NCBI GenBank assembly: GCA_028736075.1
Contig: CP117875.1
Span: 2,914,001-2,978,000, forward strand
Direction of reading: 5' to 3'
Source: Chryseobacterium sp. KACC 21268
GTDB lineage: Bacteria > Bacteroidota > Bacteroidia > Flavobacteriales > Weeksellaceae
DNA length: 64,000 bases
The notes below the pieces were generated by a model that saw only the letters and a list, made by a program, of their open reading frames with translations, ran no database searches and was not told the origin of the DNA. The position numbers and the translations under genes were made by a program. Positions 8,176 to 17,286 of this stretch are shown here, piece by piece (position 1 is the stretch's first letter; the number at the start of each line of letters is the position of its first letter).

Positions 8176-9321
8176 TTAATCGATAACACTCCAACCTTTT
8201 TTCGGATCGTCGTTGGATTTCACTTCTTGCTCGTTTACGATGATATTTTCTTTTCTCTGGCCGATGTAATCTAATTCGCTCAATTTTCCAAAAATAGATT
8301 CAAGACTTTTCAGCATTTGATTGATATTGTAAAAATATTCACCGGTATTATGATGATCGTAATTAATTTCTGCAGAAACCGTCAATTGATTCAACAATGA
8401 ATGAGGTGTAATTTCGCTCCATTCTAAGCTGTAATTCAGCATTTCTTCCAACTCAGACTGGACAATCATCTGCGTATCATTGTAAAGTTGAAGTGCCAGT
8501 TTTGAGAAAATATTAATCAAGAAAATAGGAGGTTGTTCTGTTACTACATTTTTAAATTGGAAATAATTCTCCCCGATATTAGAAATAATCGTTTTACAAA
8601 GTATTTTCACGTTTTCTGCCAAAGTCACATTCTGGTTTTTATGTGCCGTTTTCTGGATAATTTTAAACGCGTATTGACGAAGATTGCTCAAAGAATTAGA
8701 GTAACTATTATAATATTCTACCAATCTCGGGTGACTTTCTATCGAACTACAAGGCGGAATAAAATGCGCATCAATCTGAGCCATTCCAGTCTTCATTGCG
8801 ACTTTTCCTAGAACCAAATAATTTCCTCCGGAATAACTGCTATTCAAAATTGAAATATCTATCAACTCAATTTTGTAATTCGGTTTTGTAAAAGGATGTC
8901 TTGGCGGGATTTCTTCTGCATCAATATCTCCAAAAGATATGTGATCAAAAGGATTGACTGAAGCCAGAATATAATATTCACCGTCCATATCTTCCTGTTC
9001 ATGAGACATATTTTTTGCCAGATTTCTGATATTGACTTTATAATCGAACAACTCGATTCTGTAGCCTGCAAGTGTGACAGCCGTACATTTTTTGATTGTC
9101 AGTTGCGCATCATTGGTTGCGGTGCTTTGAAGTTCGTAGATGGTTTTGTCTCCAAATTTTTCAGAAATCGGAAGCAATCCAAAGTTGTAAGAGTTGATTT
9201 GCAGAGAATTACAATCTCGGATAGAATCTATAATAAAATCTTCCTGTTGTACAAGATGATCTTTCGAAATCTTCATTCCGTCTACCCAGTTTACTGCATA
9301 ATGTTTAATTGGCTGTATCAT
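8176..9321 (-). CDS. tssK: T6SS baseplate protein TssK
   Basis: TssK links the baseplate wedges to the membrane complex. The 381-residue protein begins with the family signature VNWVDGMKISKDHLVQQEDF, equivalent to the W-x-x-GM...QH..QQ start of TssK. It continues with the long beta-sandwich and helical-bundle layout expected, including a late NYSLEWSEITPHSL segment. It is somewhat shorter than proteobacterial TssK (about 450), as is normal for the Bacteroidota type. Its start overlaps the tssN stop by 4 nt, so it is the last gene of the tssH-SLT-tssE-tssF-tssG-tssN-tssK unit. After it there are 125 nt of AT-rich DNA before the cassette A promoter. Confidence 0.85.
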   Translation of the reverse strand: MIQPIKHYAVNWVDGMKISKDHLVQQEDFIIDSIRDCNSLQINSYNFGLLPISEKFGDKTIYELQSTATNDAQLTIKKCTAVTLAGYRIELFDYKVNIRNLAKNMSHEQEDMDGEYYILASVNPFDHISFGDIDAEEIPPRHPFTKPNYKIELIDISILNSSYSGGNYLVLGKVAMKTGMAQIDAHFIPPCSSIESHPRLVEYYNSYSNSLSNLRQYAFKIIQKTAHKNQNVTLAENVKILCKTIISNIGENYFQFKNVVTEQPPIFLINIFSKLALQLYNDTQMIVQSELEEMLNYSLEWSEITPHSLLNQLTVSAEINYDHHNTGEYFYNINQMLKSLESIFGKLSELDYIGQRKENIIVNEQEVKSNDDPKKGWSVID

Positions 9322-10235
9322 AATGTTGTCGTTATTTGGTTTGCGATATTACCTTCTTCCTGATGTCTTATGACTCTTTTGCAGATGATTGTTTGGTTTT
9401 CGGTAATTTTATTGGTTAAAATATCTTTCTCAAAATCGATGTATTTTCTAAGGCTGAAAAATGATTTTTTGATGTAGAAAATCCAATAGAAAGGTTCATC
9501 GTTTGCGTCCAATAATTTGATAGTCGTTGCTGGATTTTTGTAATTATAATCATCAACCAGGCGATAAAACCAATCTCCAAAAGTGATTCCCGTAGGAAGC
9601 GTTTTTGCTTTTACAATGAATCTCTGCTGATCTTCGGAATTTTTGCTTAATTCTACATTCAGAACCATTAATTTATCAAAATCAACACCTTGAAAATTGT
9701 GAGGTTTCTGCTCTGGATCAAATCTCCAGGTTTTGTAAATATCAAAAGGAATGCTGATAAATTGTACGAAGCAGTAATAAAAAACCAGAGGAACAATGAA
9801 AATCAAAAGACTAGTTGCAGCCATATATTCGTTGCCCAGATCTTTGCTCATCCATTTGAAAATCAATGTAAAAAGATAGCCTCCAAAAAGAATACATGTG
9901 ATGCTAAGGATGCTTTCAAAAAGAATACTTTTCCAAAGTTTATCTATATATTTTCTAAAATAATGATGCAATAAATTTACGTGAAAAATCCCCAATCCCA
10001 AATAAATCACCTGTGAAAAAAGATACCAGTAAGGATTAAAAAGATTCCCCGAGAATCCCAGAAAACCAGGTAAAGAGAGGCATAACCCAGCTATCAAAAT
10101 ATAAAAAATGATATGTTTTATTTTGATGGCAGGTTGACTTTTGCGAATCAGTGCAAGAATAAAGACCATAATTCCCGCAATCAGTGGCATCAGAAGATAT
10201 CTCAAAAAAATCTCTTTCACAGATCCTACTTCCAT
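9318..10235 (-). CDS. tssN: T6SSiii membrane component TssN
   Basis: TssN is specific to the Bacteroidota subtype (T6SSiii), where it is thought to help replace the TssJLM membrane complex. This 305-residue protein has about five hydrophobic segments in residues 8-165 (for instance LLMPLIAGIMVFILALI and LLIFIVPLVFYYCFVQF). A cytoplasmic domain of about 140 residues follows, with the FDKLMVLNVELSK and GITFGDWFYRLVDDYN segments. Topology, length and the position between tssG and tssK all agree with TssN. It overlaps tssK by 4 nt and lies 33 nt after tssG. Confidence 0.82.
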   Translation of the reverse strand: MEVGSVKEIFLRYLLMPLIAGIMVFILALIRKSQPAIKIKHIIFYILIAGLCLSLPGFLGFSGNLFNPYWYLFSQVIYLGLGIFHVNLLHHYFRKYIDKLWKSILFESILSITCILFGGYLFTLIFKWMSKDLGNEYMAATSLLIFIVPLVFYYCFVQFISIPFDIYKTWRFDPEQKPHNFQGVDFDKLMVLNVELSKNSEDQQRFIVKAKTLPTGITFGDWFYRLVDDYNYKNPATTIKLLDANDEPFYWIFYIKKSFFSLRKYIDFEKDILTNKITENQTIICKRVIRHQEEGNIANQITTTL

Positions 10236-10268
10236 ATTAGTTTTTTATTTTATATAATTTTATCTTTT

Positions 10269-11216
10269 TTAAATATACGTTGAAAATCCCAATCTATTAT
10301 TGTTTCCTGTTGCACTTATGATAAATGAATCATCTCTTTTTTCAGTCACAAATTTCTCCTCAATTTTTACATTGATTGGAATAAAATAGTCATATATATT
10401 CTGCAACAACTCACGAAAAGCCGTTCCTGAAACATACTTATGAATTTGATCATACGGAATAGATCCCACTTTGATCTGCCAATTTCTTTCCCCATCCATA
10501 TGTTTTCCGTTTGGGATCAAAGTAATTCCCAGTTTTGCGTTTCCTAAAGATGAAATTCCTAATTCGCCTTCGTTTTTATGAATGATATTTGGGACAAAAT
10601 CAATCTCAACTTTTACATTCAAAAAAGCAGTCAGAAATCTTTCAATCCAACGTTTATTCCCTCTCACTTCGTGCAAAAACGGAAGAATGTAAAAAAAGAC
10701 TTTTGCTGTTTCCAAGTCTACCTTTTTCAGAATCGGCCAAAGCTCTGTAAATGTTTCGATCAACGTATCCGACTTATCCGCAATATCAAATTCAGTTTCC
10801 TTCAATAGCGCAGAAACTTCTGTGTAGAAAAACTCCTGCTCAAAAGGTTGGAAGAAATTTCTGGCATTTTCCTCAACTTCTTTTTGTTTTCTAATAGCCT
10901 TCACAACACTCTCTACACCTCTGCTAGAAGCACTTCCCAAAGATGGCGGATGAAACAAACCTTCTGGAAGATAATCGTAAATACTCTCGCGGTACGTTTC
11001 CATAATAATTGTCTCATTATCCAGACCATAATACGTGGAATATATATTTTTGATATCCTTGAGATAAGGACGGTCATTAATCCCAACTCTTCTGACAAAA
11101 ATGCTCGAACTATCATTGTAATATTTCAACAAATTGGCAGCCACCGATTCTATTTTAAAATCAGTTCCGAGTTTGTTGTACTTCAGTTCAGAAATATGTT
11201 GAGTATCGTTCATCAT
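10269..11216 (-). CDS. tssG: T6SS baseplate protein TssG
   Basis: TssG forms the baseplate wedge with TssE and TssF2. The 315-residue protein lies directly after tssF (8 nt gap) and shows the expected layout. The N-terminus is helical and includes the IFVRRVGINDRPYLKDI strand, and the middle has FFYTEVSALLKETEFD. The C-terminal half contains the GxLGxxxLGxxTLxG-like region (SSLGNAKLGITLIPNGKHMDG) typical of TssG. Two adjacent ATG codons (11216 and 11213) could both serve as start. Family assignment rests on that motif and gene order. Confidence 0.83.
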   Translation of the reverse strand: MMNDTQHISELKYNKLGTDFKIESVAANLLKYYNDSSSIFVRRVGINDRPYLKDIKNIYSTYYGLDNETIIMETYRESIYDYLPEGLFHPPSLGSASSRGVESVVKAIRKQKEVEENARNFFQPFEQEFFYTEVSALLKETEFDIADKSDTLIETFTELWPILKKVDLETAKVFFYILPFLHEVRGNKRWIERFLTAFLNVKVEIDFVPNIIHKNEGELGISSLGNAKLGITLIPNGKHMDGERNWQIKVGSIPYDQIHKYVSGTAFRELLQNIYDYFIPINVKIEEKFVTEKRDDSFIISATGNNNRLGFSTYI

Positions 11217-11224
11217 TAGTGAGT

Positions 11225-13102
11225 TTAAATTTCCAAATGCATAGCTTCTTCCACGATCATCACACGATATTCTACGCCGTCTATTGCTTTTGCTTTTATA
11301 TTATTTCTTAGGACATTCGCCAGATTATCCCAGTATTTTCTTCCATAAAAAGAATAATTCAAAGGTGTGATTTCCACATCCACAGTTCTGATGAAACCTT
11401 CTCTTGGTTTGTCGCTTATCATTGTTCCACGTTTGACAGTTACAGTTTTCAGTTCGCTGTTCAACATCATTTTGCAGTAATTTTTCACATCTTCTGCAGA
11501 AATAATTTTATCTCTAGTTGTCAATGCATATTTGTAAGCCAGAATCGTATCTGACTGCTTTTTCTCTTCTGCACCGCCAGTAGTCTCAGTAACCAAAGTA
11601 ATGATCTGAAATTTTTTCTGAGAATTAAGATCTGTACCGGGACGAATGCTGTTAGCCAATGAAGCGTGAGAAACCCAAAATGACGCATAAGTGTGAGTAG
11701 AATTTTCCAAAGGTTCTATGATGACGTAATTGACATCTTCTTTAAGTTCCTTATTCGCCTGCTCTACTTTTTTCATCAGACCTTTCATCTTATCAGAAAT
11801 TTCACCCAAAACATCTTTCACTTTATCTCTGTTGACGATGGCGAAAGCTGCAACCTCATCTCTCAACAATTCCATTACATAGGACATCAGATCAGTTGCA
11901 TTTCTGCTGGTAAAGCGTTCCATTCCACCTTTTCTGACGGTGAAAAGCCCTTTCTCAATTTCATCATTTGGAGTAAACGGAATTTCGGAATATCGTTTTC
12001 CAAGACCATCTACCACTTCTTCTACATATAAGAAAAATTCTTCTTCACTGGTTTCCATTGGGATGTTATTTCCCATAATATCCAGATTGTATTCCGTCTT
12101 TTTCCAACCACGGTTATAAACGGGAAAAGCATTCATTACAAATGAAAAATTCTCCAAAATCTCTGACGTGAATTGTGGTGGAAATTCCATTTTCAGCCAA
12201 AGGATTTTTTTATTTCTGAAAGGATCCAAAACTGAACTTCCATCTTCAATATTTTCTGGCAATCCTAGCGTAATTCTTTTCAAAAGCGATTGATAAAGAC
12301 CACTGATCTCTATGAATTTGTGATTGTAAAGATTTTTGACATCTTCTTTGATCTTATGCCGAATAGATTGTTCCTCGAAAATACCTTCATAACCTTGATC
12401 TTCACTCATTTTATTATAATTAATTCCTGCAGAAACCTGCAATGGAATATTATTATGAAAAACCTTGATATGAGGTAAAAGTCTATAAATGAAATCTACT
12501 TTTTCATAAGTAGGATTTGAACAATACAAATTGAATTTTTCTGGGAAAACTTCCGATTCGTACTGACTGATATCAATGCCAATCATTATATTTCTGTATT
12601 CAGAAACATCTTGCGAAATTCTCTTAATTGGGATTTTATTCAATTGTTCATCTATATGATAAACTGTATTTCCAGCAACCATTAAGATATTTTGAGCCTT
12701 GACCAAATCAATATTATCGACTGGCGTAAAAGGAATTTCGACCTGTTTATCAGACTGTGTTTTTCTAAAAGAATTCAAATGCTTTTTAAAGAAAAATTCG
12801 GAATGTTCCATCAGGATTTCCGTATCTTCTTCCGGCATACAAAATGCAATGGCGTGAGATGGCGTCGGATGTGTATAATTGGTTGGAGTCAGCAATTTTG
12901 CCAATCGTTCCAAAATTCTTCCATTGATGCTCTGGATTTCGTTATTAGCTTTAAAAACTTCCGTACTAAATGCGTCAATCAGCAATTTTACAAACGGATC
13001 CAACGATTGGATGCTTTTCAAACCCCAGAGCTTGGTCGCATTCTGAAGCATTCTCGCTTTTATGACTTCCTTAGAAAAAGTCTGTTGTTGATCAAAACTC
13101 AT
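11225..13102 (-). CDS. tssF: T6SS baseplate protein TssF
   Basis: The protein has 625 residues, typical for TssF. It starts with the family-like ATKLWGLKSIQSLDPFVKLLIDAFSTEV helix, followed by RILERLAKLLTPTNYTHPTPSHAIA, the conserved P-rich region that begins the wedge domain. Later segments such as DITPLNYSFYGRKYWDNLANVL close the C-terminus, where TssF and phage gp6 proteins carry the J-like domain. It lies between tssE (11 nt upstream) and tssG (8 nt downstream) in one compact operon. Confidence 0.87.
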   Translation of the reverse strand: MSFDQQQTFSKEVIKARMLQNATKLWGLKSIQSLDPFVKLLIDAFSTEVFKANNEIQSINGRILERLAKLLTPTNYTHPTPSHAIAFCMPEEDTEILMEHSEFFFKKHLNSFRKTQSDKQVEIPFTPVDNIDLVKAQNILMVAGNTVYHIDEQLNKIPIKRISQDVSEYRNIMIGIDISQYESEVFPEKFNLYCSNPTYEKVDFIYRLLPHIKVFHNNIPLQVSAGINYNKMSEDQGYEGIFEEQSIRHKIKEDVKNLYNHKFIEISGLYQSLLKRITLGLPENIEDGSSVLDPFRNKKILWLKMEFPPQFTSEILENFSFVMNAFPVYNRGWKKTEYNLDIMGNNIPMETSEEEFFLYVEEVVDGLGKRYSEIPFTPNDEIEKGLFTVRKGGMERFTSRNATDLMSYVMELLRDEVAAFAIVNRDKVKDVLGEISDKMKGLMKKVEQANKELKEDVNYVIIEPLENSTHTYASFWVSHASLANSIRPGTDLNSQKKFQIITLVTETTGGAEEKKQSDTILAYKYALTTRDKIISAEDVKNYCKMMLNSELKTVTVKRGTMISDKPREGFIRTVDVEITPLNYSFYGRKYWDNLANVLRNNIKAKAIDGVEYRVMIVEEAMHLEI

Positions 13103-13113
13103 ACTTCTATATT

Positions 13114-13554
13114 TTAATCGATAGACATTGGACTTAAAAACAATTCTGTAGAAAAATTAAAACGCTCGCCTGTTGATTCCATTTTGGCATTGATTCCAAC
13201 TCTCACTTTCTTCTTCACTTCGCTGAAACCTCTAGTTGCATAACTGTGTTCTACATAAGTAATATTTGCCTGAACTACTGCATTCACGATTCTTGGCTCA
13301 TATTCTGCAAGTTGCCTTTGCAAGCTGGTTACGAATAGATTTTCCCACATTGCAGGCGTTACACCATTATCAAATTCTACATTCCAGACATCGTTTCCAT
13401 AGTTTTCATCATATCTGTTTTCTCCTTTTTTAGTAACGATTAGTAGCATAATATTTTGAGCAATACTTTCCGCCATATCACAAGTTTCAATTTGACCGTT
13501 GCTGATCATCATATTCGCAGGATTGAAGGGAATTTTATAATTTTGGCTTTCCAT
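13114..13554 (-). CDS. tssE: T6SS baseplate protein TssE (gp25-like)
   Basis: This is the gp25/lysozyme-like baseplate protein that nucleates sheath polymerisation. The 146 residues include AESIAQNIMLLIVTKKGENRYDENYGNDVW, the gp25 core with the conserved helix followed by the ExR-type salt-bridge region (GENRYDENYG). The SLQRQLAEYEPRIVN segment matches the EPR motif used for sheath interaction. Length and place in the operon agree with TssE. Confidence 0.87.
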   Translation of the reverse strand: MESQNYKIPFNPANMMISNGQIETCDMAESIAQNIMLLIVTKKGENRYDENYGNDVWNVEFDNGVTPAMWENLFVTSLQRQLAEYEPRIVNAVVQANITYVEHSYATRGFSEVKKKVRVGINAKMESTGERFNFSTELFLSPMSID

Positions 13555-13569
13555 AGATTAGTTTTTACA

Positions 13570-14409
13570 TTAATTCTTCAAAGAATTGTTCAGAATTTCA
13601 TTTTTATTCATCAAGAAATTAACCATCAAATCCTTAGGCAAATAAAAATTGCTTTCTCCTTGTTCACTCAGATTCTTTTCTAATTTGGGATTCCAAGCTA
13701 AAATTTCTTCTTTATTAATATCTAGCCATTCTGCAATTTCATTGATATCAAAAGCGCCATTTAATTTGGTTTCCGCTAAATTGGCTTGAGAATTCGAAAA
13801 ATCTGATTTGAAAGGCGTTGTAGCTTTCCGGCTTGCAGTAAAATTTCTGTAATCATTCAGAATCTGTTCCAGCTCTCCTGTTGCATAACCTGCATTCAAA
13901 TATTTCTTAACGTGATTTTGAGTTTCTAATGGAAGATAAGACGCAAATTCTGTGTAAACTCTGGAATTCGCTTTATCCATAGCCTTTTGGATATTACCTT
14001 CACCACAATTGTAAGCGGCAACAACCGTGATCCAATTTCCATATTTTCTGTACAGATTTTTCAGAGAAATCGCAGCCGTTTTGGTGCTTTTGTACATATC
14101 ACTTCTGTTATCATCGGACAAACCATAACCGTTGGCGTGTGCTGACATAAACTGCCACAAACCTTTTGCCCCAGCGTGGGAAACCTGTGTATGATCCAAA
14201 CCAGATTCTATAACAGCAAGGTTTTTTAAATGTCTCGGAATGCCTTTTTTCACAAAAGTATATTCTATGAAATCTACAAGTTGTTTGTTGCCTTTGATAA
14301 CGCCTTTATACCTTCTCACACTCTGTTCAGATGTGTCAGATGCCGTTAAACCTTGAGCATGAAATTTTGAAACGATAATCGTAAAAAATAAAATGATAAA
14401 ATATTTCAT
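13570..14409 (-). CDS. Lytic transglycosylase (SLT family) inside the T6SS operon
   Basis: A signal peptide (residues 1-18, ending FHAQ) sends the enzyme to the periplasm. The SLT domain spans about residues 45-190. The catalytic glutamate lies in LAVIESGLD, followed by AKGLWQFM and the VVAAYNCGEGN motif, as in MltD-type lytic transglycosylases. These cleave the glycan strands of peptidoglycan to form 1,6-anhydro ends. The last 100 residues are not a clear LysM repeat, but contain INKEEILAWNPKLEKNL, a LysM-like ending. It lies between tssE (15 nt) and clpV (21 nt). It probably opens the wall for assembly of the trans-envelope apparatus. Confidence 0.85.
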   Translation of the reverse strand: MKYFIILFFTIIVSKFHAQGLTASDTSEQSVRRYKGVIKGNKQLVDFIEYTFVKKGIPRHLKNLAVIESGLDHTQVSHAGAKGLWQFMSAHANGYGLSDDNRSDMYKSTKTAAISLKNLYRKYGNWITVVAAYNCGEGNIQKAMDKANSRVYTEFASYLPLETQNHVKKYLNAGYATGELEQILNDYRNFTASRKATTPFKSDFSNSQANLAETKLNGAFDINEIAEWLDINKEEILAWNPKLEKNLSEQGESNFYLPKDLMVNFLMNKNEILNNSLKN

Positions 14410-14430
14410 TCTTATAATTTGATTATTACT

Positions 14431-16914
14431 TTATGATATTACCCACTCCAAATCTTCCCTCTCATTATTCCAGCTCACATGGATTGTTTCACCTGATTTC
14501 ACTTCCTCTCTAACAATTTTTTTGGAAATTGGTCGTGCCAATTGCGCTCTGATGACACCAGAAATTTGACGTGCGCCATATTTTGAACTGAATCCATTTA
14601 AAGCTAAATTTTTGATTGCGTCATCGTCAATATTGAAACCAATCCCCAATCTAGTTAAAGCTTTTCTCAATGATCTTAATTGAATACTGAAAATCTTCTC
14701 AGCCATATTTTCATTAATCGGCGCAAAAGGAATAATCTCGGTAATTCTAGCCAAAAACTCAGGTCTGAATCTTCCCGAATCCGTCATTATTTTCATCAGA
14801 TTTTTAGAGTTCGGAATTTCATTTTTCTCAAAATGTTCCACAATTTGTTCACTTCCAATATTAGAAGTAAATAAAACCAAGGAATTGCTAAAATCACCTT
14901 CTTTCCCTAATTTATCGTGAATTTTACCTTCATCCATTATCTGAAGAAAAACATCGAAAACTGAAGTATGTGCTTTTTCTATCTCATCAAAAAGAACCAC
15001 AGAATAAGGATTTTGTCTGATTTTATTGACCAACATTCCTCCTTCTTCATAACCGACGTAACCTGGAGGTGCACCGTACAACAATGCAGCAGAATGTTCC
15101 TCTTTAAATTCCGACATATCAAACCGAATCATCGCAGCTTCATCATTGAAAAGTAATTCTGCGATAGATTTTGCTAATTCAGTTTTCCCCGTTCCGGTTG
15201 GTCCTAGTAAGAAAAATGATCCGATTGGTTGTCCCGGCTTGTTGAGTCCGCTTCGGTTTTCTACGATCGCATCAGATAGGATTTTCAAAGCGTGATCTTG
15301 CCCTACTACTCTTTTGATGAGCATTTCCTCCATATTCAGGAGTTTTTCTTTTTCCTTGGCTTGGATTTTCCCAATTGGAATTCCAGTTTTTGCAGCCATA
15401 ACTGCAGCCAATTCCAGTTTGCCAACTTTTTCTCTTTTTATCGAAGCTAACTGTATTAATTCTTCAAAGGTTGAATTAATAATATTTTTAATCTGAGCAA
15501 TATCCATTGATGCTTCCAAAGTATGTTGTTCAGACAGTGAACCCCAAAGAATTGGACTCAGTTGATTTTGAAGAAGATTGTAATTCCAGATTAATTCATC
15601 AGCTAAAATCGGATCTGTTTCATCAATTTCGGCAATGATTTTATCATAATTTTCTTTCCAGGATTGTAATTCTGTTTCAGACAATTCATCCAACATTTTG
15701 ATCGAAGCCATTGTTCTGTCTAGCAAATCGATTGCAGAATCTGGTAATTTTTTTCCCTTAGAATAACGCTTCGCCAAACTGACACAATCTGCCAATGCAC
15801 TTCTATCGACATCTACTTGATGATGATTTTTATAACCATCTAGTAGAACATCAATCATTTTCACGCAAGTTACATCATCTGGCTCTTCAACATTCAAAAC
15901 TTCAAATCTTCTATCGAAGGCGCGTTCTGGTTCTATAATTTTTCTATATTCTTCTTGTGTAGTTGCGCCAATTACTGTTATTTCTCCTCTCGCTAACTCT
16001 GGCTTCAAGAGATTAGCGACATTTCCTGCACTTCCTTTGCTATCTAAAAGAGAATGAATCTCATCTATAAAAAGAACAGCTTTGTTAATATTTTTACATT
16101 CATTAATCACTTTTTTCAGACGATCTTCGATTTCGCCTTTGTAGGAAGTCCCGGCTAATAATGATCCTGTGTCCAATTCCAATAAAGTTGCTTCTTTCAG
16201 CATCTGCGGAACATTCCCTTTATTAATTTCAATCGCAAAACCTTCCAGCAGAGCGGTTTTTCCAACGCCTGGTTCTCCAACAATAATAACATTTGGTTTT
16301 GTGCGGCGACAAAGAATTTCGATTAACATTCTGAGTTCTTTATCTCTACCGATGATATTATCTAGTTTACCCTGGTTAGCTTGCTCAGTTTTATCAATAC
16401 AATAACTTTTGATAGCTGGAAATGAATTTTTATTGGGGGTAGAATGTCCCGTCAAATGATTTTCGTGAATATTGACATTTTTGTCTTCACCACGGAAAAA
16501 ATTTAGAATCTCATGTTCGCGGAGAGGAAAAGATTTAAGTTCCTGAACATTGTAGGCAACATTTGGTTTCGAAATGGCAGCAAGTAAACATAGTGGAGAA
16601 ATTTCATCTAATCCCAATTTTAATCGAATATCATCCGCTTCTTCAAGAATAGTACTCACTTTTTCATCTTTTATAATATCATTAGGAAGATGACCAGTTT
16701 TTGCGAGTTCTTCGATTCGAACTTCTGCCCATTCATAGATGTAAGCTGGATCTTTGTCGATATTTAAAAGAAAATCTTTTAAACCAAAATTATTGTGCAA
16801 AAGCGCTTGTAAAAGATGGGAAGCTCCATATTGATTATTGTAATTTTCTCTTGCTACAGATTCAGCAATATGAAAAACTTCTTTTATTGTCTCGTTAGTT
16901 ACCAGTACACTCAT
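14431..16914 (-). CDS. tssH: T6SS sheath-recycling ATPase TssH/ClpV
   Basis: ClpV disassembles the contracted TssBC sheath so that it can be reused. The 827 residues follow the ClpB/ClpV plan. A Clp-N repeat domain lies at about 5-145 and a first AAA+ module has Walker A GEPGVGKTAL near residue 216 with Walker B AVLFIDEIHSL. A middle coiled region comes next, then a second AAA+ module with Walker A GPTGTGKTEL near 571 and SVVLFDEIEKAH, and a D2-small domain ends the protein. The shortened middle domain and its operon with tssE/F/G/N/K identify it as ClpV rather than the ClpB chaperone. It is the first gene of the core operon and is transcribed divergently from cassette B. Confidence 0.88.
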   Translation of the reverse strand: MSVLVTNETIKEVFHIAESVARENYNNQYGASHLLQALLHNNFGLKDFLLNIDKDPAYIYEWAEVRIEELAKTGHLPNDIIKDEKVSTILEEADDIRLKLGLDEISPLCLLAAISKPNVAYNVQELKSFPLREHEILNFFRGEDKNVNIHENHLTGHSTPNKNSFPAIKSYCIDKTEQANQGKLDNIIGRDKELRMLIEILCRRTKPNVIIVGEPGVGKTALLEGFAIEINKGNVPQMLKEATLLELDTGSLLAGTSYKGEIEDRLKKVINECKNINKAVLFIDEIHSLLDSKGSAGNVANLLKPELARGEITVIGATTQEEYRKIIEPERAFDRRFEVLNVEEPDDVTCVKMIDVLLDGYKNHHQVDVDRSALADCVSLAKRYSKGKKLPDSAIDLLDRTMASIKMLDELSETELQSWKENYDKIIAEIDETDPILADELIWNYNLLQNQLSPILWGSLSEQHTLEASMDIAQIKNIINSTFEELIQLASIKREKVGKLELAAVMAAKTGIPIGKIQAKEKEKLLNMEEMLIKRVVGQDHALKILSDAIVENRSGLNKPGQPIGSFFLLGPTGTGKTELAKSIAELLFNDEAAMIRFDMSEFKEEHSAALLYGAPPGYVGYEEGGMLVNKIRQNPYSVVLFDEIEKAHTSVFDVFLQIMDEGKIHDKLGKEGDFSNSLVLFTSNIGSEQIVEHFEKNEIPNSKNLMKIMTDSGRFRPEFLARITEIIPFAPINENMAEKIFSIQLRSLRKALTRLGIGFNIDDDAIKNLALNGFSSKYGARQISGVIRAQLARPISKKIVREEVKSGETIHVSWNNEREDLEWVIS

Positions 16915-17286
16915 AATTTTGATTTTAGTTTTTGTATCTAATAATTAATGGTAAGGCTTATCAAATCAGAAAAACTGATTTCCTAATTCGCAGTAAAAAT
17001 GATGCCACAACGATTGAATTAACAACATTAATTTAATATTACTAGAAAGTATTCAAAACATAAAGTTATTTTAATCATACAATAACAATTGTATAATCAA
17101 TATTATCATAACTTAGTTTTTTATCACATGATATCTCACACTGTTTTCAAGAGAGGATTATCAACCATCTTTCAAAATTTACAATCGTAGAATTACTACA
17201 CTTTTTCAAATAAACAGAATTACTGGAAATAATGGAATATGATTAGCTAAATTTAGAAGAGAAAATCTGTTAGCAAATCCCAAGTT
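16915..17286. other. Divergent promoter region between clpV and cassette B
   Basis: This 372-nt, very AT-rich stretch has no convincing ORF. It should hold the promoters of the tssH core operon (leftward) and of cassette B (rightward). It contains one copy of the shared T6SS motif at 17188-17200 and a partial copy (CAGAATTACTGG) at 17215-17226. Confidence 0.6.
17188..17200 (+). promoter_or_regulatory. T6SS-locus motif copy 2 (TAGAATTACTACA)
   Basis: The sequence TCGTAGAATTACTACA is identical over 16 nt to the copy at 8133-8145 read on the minus strand. It lies 86 nt before the cassette B LysM start codon and, as in the other copy, is followed by a T-run. The same spacing and orientation relative to two paralogous genes argue for a functional site. 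Confidence 0.6.
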
